From Stercoripulliclostridium_A sp963642145 (GTDB taxonomy: Bacteria > Bacillota > Clostridia > Christensenellales > DTU072), in NCBI GenBank assembly GCA_963642145.1, contig CAVIFU010000016.1:1-35359 (forward strand): a stretch of 35,359 nt of DNA, read 5' to 3'. Both the position numbers and the translations under genes were made by a program. Below the pieces are notes generated by a model. The model searched no databases. It was not told the DNA's origin and worked only from the letters and a program-made list of their open reading frames with translations. Of this stretch, positions 25,646 to 32,314 are shown piece after piece. Position 1 is the stretch's first letter. Each line of letters starts with the position of its first letter.

Positions 25646-26972
25646 TAAACAGAACGCCTGCAAAGGCAAAATAGGCATGATATCGCTTGGATGCGACAAA
25701 AACCGCGTGGACTCCGAGAACGTATTGGCAATGCTGATAAACAACGGGTACGAGCTTACGCAAGATCCGTCCGAAGCGGATATAATCATCATAAACACAT
25801 GCGCTTTCATTAAGTCCGCAGTCAAAGAGAGTATCGATACCATTTTGGACATGGCTGAGTACAAGAAGGATAGGGACGTTAAACTTATCGTTCTCGGATG
25901 CTTTGCCGAGCGGTACGCGGACGAAGCGGAGGTTGACCTTCCCGAGGTAGACGCGTTTGTGGGAGTCAATTCTTACGCTCAGCTTCCGTACATTCTTGAC
26001 GGCATTTGCGCGGATAGGGTAGTTTCTACCGAAACGCCTGCCGAGCATCCCAAGGAAAGAGTACTTACCACGCCAGCGCATTACGCTTATCTCAAAATCA
26101 GCGACGGTTGCAATAATTTTTGCACCTATTGCACGATTCCGTACATCAGAGGCAGATACCGCTCTTACCCGATGGAAGAGCTTGTCGAAGAAGCCCGTAG
26201 GCTTGCAGACGACGGCGTCAGAGAGCTTATAGTTGTCGCGCAAGACACCACAAGGTACGGCGCGGACATTTACGGGCACCCCGTGCTCAGAGAACTTTTG
26301 GGTAAGTTGGCGGAGCTTGACTTTGACAAAATACGCTTGCTTTACGCTTATCCCGAGCTTGTCACGGACGAACTTCTCGATTTTATCGCAAACGAGCCGA
26401 AAATGGCTAAATACATAGATATTCCCCTTCAACATATAAGCGACAACGTACTTAAAGCGATGAACAGGCGCAACAACAAGGCGCAAGCGGTGGAACTCAT
26501 GCGCAAAATTCGCAATAAGTACCCCGAGATCACCGTGCGTTCGACGTTTATAGTCGGTTTCCCGGGCGAAACGGAAGAGGACTACAACGAACTCAAAGAG
26601 TTTATATCCGAAGGGCTGATTACGTACGCGGGATTTTTCGCGTATTCGCGTGAAGAAGGAACGGTTGCGCACGACATGAAGAACCAAATCACCGCCAAAG
26701 TCAAAAAGGCGAGGGAAAAGGAGCTTTCCAAACTTCAAAGCGTCGTAATTGCGCGCAACCAGTCGGTATACGTAGGCAAAACGCTTGACGTCGTATACGA
26801 GGGTATAGACTACAACAAAGGCAAATTTTACGGCAGAACGGAGTTCCAAGCTCCCGATATAGATACCAAAGTGCTGTTTACTTCCGATTTTCCGTTGGAA
26901 GTGGGCAACGTGTACAAAGTCAACATAGAATCCGCCGATTTCAACCTGATCGGCAAAACCGTCAAAGAATAG
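25638..26972 (+). CDS. rimO: Ribosomal protein uS12 methylthiotransferase RimO
   Basis: This 444-residue radical-SAM enzyme adds a methylthio group to an aspartate of ribosomal protein S12. The RimO/MiaB N-terminal domain carries three cluster cysteines: SLGCDKNRVDSE, INTCAF and VLGCFAE. The 'GC.KN.VDSE' form is diagnostic of RimO rather than MiaB. The radical-SAM CNNFCTYC has C158, C162 and C165. A C-terminal TRAM domain completes it. The ATG at 25626 touches the GGAGG directly and cannot be used efficiently. The ATG at 25638, with 12-nt spacing, is chosen. It overlaps the end of spoIIIE by 8 nt. Confidence 0.94.
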   Translation: MNSKQNACKGKIGMISLGCDKNRVDSENVLAMLINNGYELTQDPSEADIIIINTCAFIKSAVKESIDTILDMAEYKKDRDVKLIVLGCFAERYADEAEVDLPEVDAFVGVNSYAQLPYILDGICADRVVSTETPAEHPKERVLTTPAHYAYLKISDGCNNFCTYCTIPYIRGRYRSYPMEELVEEARRLADDGVRELIVVAQDTTRYGADIYGHPVLRELLGKLAELDFDKIRLLYAYPELVTDELLDFIANEPKMAKYIDIPLQHISDNVLKAMNRRNNKAQAVELMRKIRNKYPEITVRSTFIVGFPGETEEDYNELKEFISEGLITYAGFFAYSREEGTVAHDMKNQITAKVKKAREKELSKLQSVVIARNQSVYVGKTLDVVYEGIDYNKGKFYGRTEFQAPDIDTKVLFTSDFPLEVGNVYKVNIESADFNLIGKTVKE

Positions 26973-26980
26973 GAGAGGTT

Positions 26981-27652
26981 ATGGATAAATTTATGCGCGT
27001 ATGCTGTGCCGAGCAAGACATTCGAGCGCGGATGGAGCGTTGGCATACGGACGTAGAGTATGAGATGACGGGCGCATACGGGGACTATTGTATTTATTTC
27101 CCGAGCCTTACGGAGTCGGAAGCGGAGGCGATAGACGATACTTTCGCCGACGTGTATTACGATGACGGCGACCTAAATTTATCCGGCGTGCTTGTTGATT
27201 TATTGTACGACAGCGGACTTACAGTCTCTACCGCCGAAAGTCTTACGGGAGGCATGGTGGGAGCCGCGATAGTAGACGTGCCGGGATGCTCGACTGTGTA
27301 TTACGGCGGCGTCATAGCCTATTCTAATCTTGCCAAGATGGAAAAACTCGGCGTAGAGGAAGACACTCTTGCGGAGTTCACCGCATACAGCGTCGAAACC
27401 GCCATAGAGATGGCTAACGGGCTTTTATCCGATTATGTCAAAATAGGCATATCCACCACCGGAGTGGCGGGACCGGACGGCGGATCTCCTGAGCACCCGG
27501 TAGGGTACGTGTGCATAGCCGTAACCGACGAGGACAACACGGAGGTTTTCGAGCACTATTTTAAGGGAGACAGAGCAAGCGTGCGCAGACAGGCGACAAA
27601 TTGCGCCTTATTCCACGCGATACGACATATACGAACGTATTTCAGGACGTAG
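26981..27652 (+). CDS. cinA: CinA-type nicotinamide-nucleotide amidohydrolase, lacking the N-terminal domain
   Basis: This 223-residue protein ends with the CinA C-terminal (PncC) domain: STAESLTGGMVGAAIVDVPG, YYGGVIAYSN, GISTTGVAGPDGG and PVGYVCIAV. This domain deamidates NMN in pyridine-nucleotide recycling. Full CinA proteins are about 410 residues and start with a MoaB/COG1058 domain. Here only about 80 residues precede PncC, resembling the KH-like linker, including DLNLSGVLVDLLYDSGL. The N-terminal ADP-ribose pyrophosphatase-like domain is absent and not found upstream, where rimO ends 8 nt before. AGGAGAGG precedes the ATG. It sits directly before recA, as in many Firmicutes. Confidence 0.88.
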   Translation: MDKFMRVCCAEQDIRARMERWHTDVEYEMTGAYGDYCIYFPSLTESEAEAIDDTFADVYYDDGDLNLSGVLVDLLYDSGLTVSTAESLTGGMVGAAIVDVPGCSTVYYGGVIAYSNLAKMEKLGVEEDTLAEFTAYSVETAIEMANGLLSDYVKIGISTTGVAGPDGGSPEHPVGYVCIAVTDEDNTEVFEHYFKGDRASVRRQATNCALFHAIRHIRTYFRT

Positions 27653-27681
27653 AAATAAAAAAAGGAGTAAATTATTTAATC

Positions 27682-28662
27682 ATGGACGAGAAAAAGAAGA
27701 AATCTTTAGATGAAGTACTTGCGCATATAGAGAAAAGCTATGGCAAGGGTGCCATAATGAATATGGGCAGTCGTGAAAAGGTTGATATCGACGTCATTCC
27801 CACCGGATGTTTAGCCCTTGACAAGGCGCTCGGCATAGGCGGAGTACCGCGCGGCAGGATAATAGAGATATACGGACCCGAGTCCTCCGGCAAGACAACG
27901 CTTGCGTTACACATCGTAGCCGAAGCGCAAAAGCTCGGCGGAATAGTGGCGTTTATCGACGCGGAGCACGCCTTGGATCCCACTTATGCCGGTAAACTCG
28001 GCGTTGACCTCACGCAGATGTACGTGGCGCAACCGGACGACGGCGAACAAGCCTTGGCAATTACGGACGAACTTGCGCGCAGCGGAAGCATAGACGTTAT
28101 CGTAGTGGACTCCGTCGCGGCTCTTACGCCCAAAGCGGAAATCGACGGCGAAATGGGCGATTCCTCTATGGGTATGCAGGCGCGCCTCATGTCGCAGGCA
28201 ATGCGCAAGCTTACGCCGGCGGTCGGCAAGACAAATACGCTCATAATATTCATCAACCAATTGCGCGATAAGATAGGCGTCATGTTCGGTAGTCCGGAAA
28301 CGACAACCGGAGGCAAAGCGCTCAAATATTACAGTAGCGTGCGTTTGGATGTGCGTCGCACCGATTCCGTCAAGGACGGAGCAAACGTCATAGGCAACCG
28401 CACTCGCGTCAAAGTCGTCAAGAACAAGCTTGCGCCTCCCTTCAAACAAGCGGAATTCGATATTATATTCGGCGAAGGCATATCTTCCGTCGGATGTATA
28501 CTCGATATGGCGGTAGACGCCGGATTCGTGCTTAAATCCGGATCGTGGTTCAGCTATGAGGGTGAAAAGATAGGACAGGGCAGAGAAAAGGCCCTCGACT
28601 ATTTGCGCAAAAATCCCGACCTCGCCGGTACCCTGGAAGCCAAGATTCGGGAAACCTTTTAA
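27682..28662 (+). CDS. recA: Recombinase RecA
   Basis: This 326-residue protein forms ATP-dependent filaments on single-stranded DNA for recombination and SOS induction. It has the N-terminal SYGKGAIMNMGS, Walker A GPESSGKT (65-72), and the DNA-binding loop L2 region GSPETTTGGKALKYY. The signature LKFYxSVRLDVRR is nearly intact. It is about 20-25 residues shorter than E. coli and B. subtilis RecA and lacks most of the acidic C-terminal tail. The first ATG at homology is 27682, yet the only SD (AAGGAG) is 14 nt upstream and no nearer start codon exists. It is 29 nt after cinA, probably co-transcribed. No convincing LexA box was found. Confidence 0.97.
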   Translation: MDEKKKKSLDEVLAHIEKSYGKGAIMNMGSREKVDIDVIPTGCLALDKALGIGGVPRGRIIEIYGPESSGKTTLALHIVAEAQKLGGIVAFIDAEHALDPTYAGKLGVDLTQMYVAQPDDGEQALAITDELARSGSIDVIVVDSVAALTPKAEIDGEMGDSSMGMQARLMSQAMRKLTPAVGKTNTLIIFINQLRDKIGVMFGSPETTTGGKALKYYSSVRLDVRRTDSVKDGANVIGNRTRVKVVKNKLAPPFKQAEFDIIFGEGISSVGCILDMAVDAGFVLKSGSWFSYEGEKIGQGREKALDYLRKNPDLAGTLEAKIRETF

Positions 28663-28707
28663 GGGGTTTTGAGCACCCTGCGTGAATCGTCAATCTTAAA
28701 ATACATA

Positions 28708-28736
28708 TTGACTTTTGCGCGCGACTAATATATAAT
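28708..28736 (+). promoter_or_regulatory. Promoter of rny, CGCGC-spacer class
   Basis: TTGACT (28708-28713), a 17-bp spacer (tttgcgcgcgactaata) and TATAAT (28731-28736). The leader to the ATG at 28809 is about 65 nt and ends in AGGAGGT. It is the fourth promoter here with the C/G-alternating spacer and TAAT before the -10. Confidence 0.87.
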
Positions 28737-28808
28737 AATATGAGTGAACTAATCGGTAGCGAACGACCGTATTATACACGTAAATTAAAAACTAAATAGG
28801 AGGTAACA

Positions 28809-30404
28809 ATGTCAGGCAGTCTCATAATGCTTACGGCTATAGAGGCTTGGGCTGTTGTTCTCATAACTGTGTTTCCCGCATTGGCGGTAGGCGTAGGAGC
28901 AGGGTTTCTGGTATACAGAGCCATACTCAAAAAGAAGCAGAGCGATGCAGAGTCCGAGTATGCAAGGGTCGTGGAAGATGCCAAGATAGAAGCAACGGCA
29001 ATCCGCAAAGACGCCTTGTTGGCAGCCAAAGACGAGCAAATCAGACTGCGTAACGAGTTTGAAAAGGAATCCAAAGACAGACGTTCCGAAATGCAAAAGC
29101 AGGAGGCCCGCTTAAACCAGAAAGAGGACTCCATTAACAAAAAAGAAGAATCTCTGGACCGTAAACTGGAAAACGCCGATCGTACTCGCAAAGAACTCGA
29201 ATCTCGTGAACTCAAAATCAAGGAGACGGAGGACGAGCTCAGCAAACACAGCGAGCGTATGCTTGCCGAGTTAGAGAAGGTCAGCGGTATGTCGAGGGAG
29301 GAAGCGAAAGACCTTATCATCAAACAAGTGGAAGACGAAGCCAAGCGCGATGCCGTAGCCGTTGTAAAAGCCATCGAAAAAGAGGCTAAAGAAGAGGGCG
29401 AGCGCAAGGCAAAGAACATCGTAGCGCTGGCGATACAGAGGTGCGCGGTGGATCAAGCGTCCGAAGCGACCGTATCCACGGTAGAACTTCCCAACGAAGA
29501 TATGAAGGGAAGGATAATCGGTAGAGTCGGGCGTAACATCAAGGCATTGGAGAGCGCTACGGGCGTAGACGTAATTATCGACGATACGCCGGACGTAGTC
29601 ACGCTCACGGGCTTTGATCCCGTAAGGAGGGAGATCGCAAGGCTGACTCTCCAAAAGCTTGTATCCGACGGTAGAATTCATCCCGGCAGGATTGAAGAGG
29701 TAGCGGATCGCGTTCGTAGGGATATGGACGCCACTATCAAAGAAGCAGGAGAGGGCGCGGTATTCGATGCAGGCGTATACGGCATACATCCGGAGCTTGT
29801 CAAGCTCCTCGGGCGCTTGCAATTCCGTACGAGTTACGGGCAAAACGTGCTCAAACATTCGCTTGAAGTTTCGTATTTGGCGGGACTTTTGGCAGGCGAG
29901 CTCGGCGCGGACGAAAAGTTATGTAAGCGCGCCGGTTTATTGCACGATATAGGCAAGTCGATAGACCACGAATACGAAGGCACTCACGTACAGATAGGCG
30001 TAGAACTTGCGCGCAAGTACAAGGAGAGCGAAAAGGTTATACATTGCATAGAGGCGCACCACGGCGACGTGGAACCCAACAGTATTGAAGCAATACTTGT
30101 TCAGGCGGCAGACGCGATAAGCGGCGCACGTCCGGGAGCAAGAAGGGAATCTCTTGAATTTTATGTCAAGAGACTGGAAAAATTGGAAAGTCTGGCAAAC
30201 TCGTTCGCAGGAGTAGAGCAATCGTTTGCGATACAGGCAGGTAGGGAGATAAGAGTTATCGTCAAACCCGACCAAGTCAACGATACGCAAACCGAATTTT
30301 TGGCAAGAGATATTGCAAGGAAGTTAGAAAACGAACTTGAATATCCCGGTCAAATCAAAGTAAACGTTATTCGCGAAGTCCGCAAAGTGGAATACGCCAA
30401 ATAA
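28809..30404 (+). CDS. rny: Ribonuclease Y
   Basis: This 531-residue membrane-anchored endoribonuclease initiates mRNA decay in Firmicutes. It has an N-terminal membrane helix (about residues 13-40). A long charged coiled coil (45-205) is rich in Lys/Glu. A KH domain contains GRIIGRVGRNIKALE. An HD domain contains HDIGKS and HHGDVEPNS, whose metal ligands cut RNA. The C-terminal RIKV-like region ends in VREVRKVEYAK. Length and order match the B. subtilis enzyme, where rny also follows recA. AGGAGGT before the ATG is strong. It is transcribed alone and followed by a strong terminator. Confidence 0.97.
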   Translation: MSGSLIMLTAIEAWAVVLITVFPALAVGVGAGFLVYRAILKKKQSDAESEYARVVEDAKIEATAIRKDALLAAKDEQIRLRNEFEKESKDRRSEMQKQEARLNQKEDSINKKEESLDRKLENADRTRKELESRELKIKETEDELSKHSERMLAELEKVSGMSREEAKDLIIKQVEDEAKRDAVAVVKAIEKEAKEEGERKAKNIVALAIQRCAVDQASEATVSTVELPNEDMKGRIIGRVGRNIKALESATGVDVIIDDTPDVVTLTGFDPVRREIARLTLQKLVSDGRIHPGRIEEVADRVRRDMDATIKEAGEGAVFDAGVYGIHPELVKLLGRLQFRTSYGQNVLKHSLEVSYLAGLLAGELGADEKLCKRAGLLHDIGKSIDHEYEGTHVQIGVELARKYKESEKVIHCIEAHHGDVEPNSIEAILVQAADAISGARPGARRESLEFYVKRLEKLESLANSFAGVEQSFAIQAGREIRVIVKPDQVNDTQTEFLARDIARKLENELEYPGQIKVNVIREVRKVEYAK

Positions 30405-30416
30405 CAACGGAACAAT

Positions 30417-30455
30417 AGGTCGCTAAGAGTAATTCTTAGCGACCTTATTTATTTA
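30417..30455 (+). terminator. Intrinsic terminator of rny
   Basis: AGGTCGCTAAGA (30417-30428), loop GTAAT, TCTTAGCGACCT (30434-30445), a perfect 12-bp stem, followed by TATTTATTT. Confidence 0.93.
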
Positions 30456-30475
30456 ATAGGATAGACGCATTATAT

Positions 30476-30504
30476 TTTACCTTTAGAAACGTGTGTGTTA
30501 TAAT
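30476..30504 (+). promoter_or_regulatory. Promoter of the DUF3267-type gene, possibly leaderless
   Basis: TTTACC (30476-30481), a 17-bp spacer and TATAAT (30499-30504). Six bases (CTGAGT) then separate the -10 from the ATG at 30511, so the transcript would begin at the start codon. This is the same geometry as lplA. No SD could be present. Confidence 0.65.
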
Positions 30505-30510
30505 CTGAGT

Positions 30511-31128
30511 ATGAAAAAGCAACTCGTCAAAATCAACATAAAACTCATGACGGTATTGTCGGTATTTATGTTTTTGGTACCGATGTGCATTTCCGTTCCT
30601 CTCGAACTCACCGCACTCAAAAATTTCAATATAGCGGTGCATTGGTATGATTTTCTCATAGTACTCGGCTTATATATCGTGCTGATCGCGTTGCATGAGG
30701 GGCTTCACGCTTTAGGCATGCTCATGGTAGGCATTCCGCCCAAAAACATCAAATTCGGCATGATACCCAAACAAGGCATGCTTTATTGCACTTGCGACGT
30801 CCCCATGACGGCGGACAAATACATGCTCGTACTTATGCTCCCGATTTTGGTTACGGGCATACTCCCGTGGATAATAGCGACGATTTACCTAAATATCGTT
30901 TACGTTGCGCTGTTTGCGGGGCTGATTGTCGGCGGTGCCGGTGACGTATACATGATAGCCAAGCTCAGTAAGTACCCGTCCAAGCAACTGATATCGGACC
31001 ACCCGGAAGCCCCGGCGTTTTACCTTTTGTATAAGGAAAACGAACTCCCCGAGGACTTTAAGGAAGTAACCGAAGAGGACGAACGCGCTTTGAGGGAAGA
31101 GCTTTACAAAAGAGGCAAACGCAAATAA
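30511..31128 (+). CDS. DUF3267-type membrane metalloprotease-like protein
   Basis: This 205-residue membrane protein has four to five hydrophobic segments, roughly residues 12-35, 45-65, 105-125 and 128-150. The zinc-protease motif HEGLH lies at the end of the second helix (IALHEGLHALGM), followed by the IKFGMIP segment seen in DUF3267/site-2-protease-like proteins. A distal aspartate in GGAGDVYMIAK could be the third ligand. The C-terminal 40 residues are charged and cytoplasmic. The start at 30511 (MKKQLV) is preferred over one 18 nt upstream because that ATG would overlap the promoter. The predicted lack of a leader is unusual. The substrate is unknown. Confidence 0.78.
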   Translation: MKKQLVKINIKLMTVLSVFMFLVPMCISVPLELTALKNFNIAVHWYDFLIVLGLYIVLIALHEGLHALGMLMVGIPPKNIKFGMIPKQGMLYCTCDVPMTADKYMLVLMLPILVTGILPWIIATIYLNIVYVALFAGLIVGGAGDVYMIAKLSKYPSKQLISDHPEAPAFYLLYKENELPEDFKEVTEEDERALREELYKRGKRK

Positions 31129-31160
31129 TTTTCATTCGCATTTCATTAAACAATCCTTTA

Positions 31161-31207
31161 TCGCGTCCCATCGGGCGTGTATATCACCGCGCGACAGCGT
31201 GCATATC
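31161..31207. repeat. Palindromic intergenic repeat, copy 2 (convergent 3' ends)
   Basis: This copy lies between the ends of the plus-strand DUF3267-type gene and the minus-strand cysteine-rich gene. It contains GTCCC-ATC-GGGCG, the shared linker GTATATCACCG (31179-31189) and a second imperfect hairpin (CGCG-ACA-GCGTG) ending in CATATC. The arrangement is the same as copy 1 at 11271-11325, with variable stem bases and preserved linker. Confidence 0.65.
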
Positions 31208-31215
31208 GCCGATAT

Positions 31216-31262
31216 CTAAAAAAATCGGGGCTGTTAAAACAAATTTAACAGCCCTTCGATTT
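31216..31262 (-). terminator. Intrinsic terminator of the cysteine-rich gene
   Basis: On the minus strand, GGGCTGTTAAA (31244-31254) pairs with TTTAACAGCCC (31228-31238) around a 5-nt loop. A CGATTTTTTTAG tract follows. The stem can be extended by CGAT/ATCG pairs. It lies just past the stop at 31284. Confidence 0.88.
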
Positions 31263-31283
31263 CACGAGCGCCTTAATATGTAA

Positions 31284-31469
31284 TTATTTGCAGTCGTAGG
31301 GCTCGTCTCTTTTACAACCGCAGCCACAGCAGCAGAGGAGCAGGATAATTATAATTATCTCACAGCATCCGCAACCGCCGTTGTTACCGCAGCAACCGCA
31401 TAGCAACAGGATAATTATTATCCAGCACACGCAATCACAACCGCCACCGCCGAAGTTCATACCGTTCAT
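31284..31469 (-). CDS. Cysteine-rich two-helix miniprotein
   Basis: This 61-residue protein contains 15 cysteines in three clusters. Two runs of Ile/Leu (WIIIILLLC and IIIIILLLC) each long enough for a short membrane segment alternate with CGC-rich turns, so the two halves look like a duplicated unit. The N-terminus is MNGMNFGGGG and the tail KRDEPYDCK. Similar high-cysteine hydrophobic proteins occur in Clostridia and are often labelled 'chorion class HCB' by automatic annotation; no function is known. GGAGG sits 6 nt before the chosen ATG, and a TTG two codons upstream overlaps the SD and is rejected. A strong terminator follows. In the leader, TAGAC-GAAA-GTCTA forms a small hairpin. Confidence 0.78.
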   Translation of the reverse strand: MNGMNFGGGGCDCVCWIIIILLLCGCCGNNGGCGCCEIIIIILLLCCCGCGCKRDEPYDCK

Positions 31470-31554
31470 AGCCAACCTCCTTATATAGATTTAGACTTTC
31501 GTCTACACTACAAGTTATGAATCGATACGTATTATTGTTACAGAACGAAAATGT

Positions 31555-31583
31555 TTGCAATTGATGTTGCTATGTGATAGAAT
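31555..31583 (+). promoter_or_regulatory. Promoter of the CDP-alcohol phosphatidyltransferase gene
   Basis: TTGCAA (31555-31560), 17 bp, TAGAAT (31578-31583). Initiation near 31590 would leave only 3 nt before a GTG at 31593 or 15 nt before the ATG at 31605, with no proper SD. Confidence 0.7.
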
Positions 31584-31604
31584 GTAAAAAAAGTGCGAGT
31601 CAAC

Positions 31605-32273
31605 ATGAGCAATATCAAAGAAAACAAATTTGTCAGACAGATACCTAACCTCCTTACGATATCGCGTATAATCATTGCGGTGGTTATAATGTTTATTGAG
31701 CCGTATTCCGTTGCGTTTTACGTTATTTACGCATTTTGCGGAGTGAGCGATTCGATAGACGGCACATTGGCAAGAGCGCTCAAAACGAGCGGCAGATTGG
31801 GTGAAACGCTCGATACGATCGGTGACGCGTTACTCACATATACCACAACGCATATGGTGGCTATGTACGCGCGCACGGTGGATCATCTTTCGTGCTGGCA
31901 GGGGATGGTAATTGCCATATGCTTGGTGTTTGCGTCGCGTGTGTTCGGGGCTCTTGTCACGCTTATCAGGTTCAAGAAGGTTTCTCTTCTTCACACGATA
32001 GGTAACAAAGTGGGCATGTTCATATTCTACTTATATCCGTTCATGTACAAAGCTCTTCGCGATGTCGGCGGTGCCGGTTACGGTTTGTACGCCATTTGCG
32101 CGTTATGCGTCCTTGCCGGGATAGAAGAAGCGATTATAGAATTACTTATTCCGTCATTTGACCCGAACGTCAAGAGCTTGGTTGACGTCATCAAGAGGCG
32201 CAGAGCGTTGAAGTTAACGCCCGACGATAGCGGCACTCCGACGGAAGCGCAAGATGATTGCGACAAGCGGTAA
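31605..32273 (+). CDS. CDP-alcohol phosphatidyltransferase (PgsA-like)
   Basis: This 222-residue membrane enzyme shows a perfect CDP-alcohol phosphatidyltransferase motif: D-x2-D-G-x2-A-R-x8-G-x3-D-x3-D in SDSIDGTLAR followed by GETLDTIGDA. Five or six membrane segments surround it, and NLLTISRIIIAVV at the N-terminus is typical of PgsA. The likely reaction is transfer of a phosphatidyl group from CDP-diacylglycerol to glycerol-3-phosphate. Related alcohols (serine, inositol phosphate, cardiolipin synthesis) cannot be excluded, and the C-terminal tail is longer than usual. The ATG at 31605 is used; GTG at 31593 is possible. Translation initiation is weakly marked. Confidence 0.85.
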   Translation: MSNIKENKFVRQIPNLLTISRIIIAVVIMFIEPYSVAFYVIYAFCGVSDSIDGTLARALKTSGRLGETLDTIGDALLTYTTTHMVAMYARTVDHLSCWQGMVIAICLVFASRVFGALVTLIRFKKVSLLHTIGNKVGMFIFYLYPFMYKALRDVGGAGYGLYAICALCVLAGIEEAIIELLIPSFDPNVKSLVDVIKRRRALKLTPDDSGTPTEAQDDCDKR

Positions 32274-32314
32274 TTTAATTTACCTCTCGGAATATGTTAT
32301 AGAGAGAGGCAAAC

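Noticed and set aside
27630..27645. GAAC near 27633 upstream of recA as an SOS operator
   Set aside because: The second half-site does not match and the position is inside cinA; no promoter is visible there.
28663..28690. Hairpin GGGGT/ACCC after recA as a terminator
   Set aside because: The stem is only 4-5 bp and there is no T run.
28744..28775. Possible LexA/SOS box (GAAC-4-GTAT) in the rny leader
   Set aside because: Only one half matches the GAAC-N4-GTTC consensus, and the site is after the promoter of rny, not recA.
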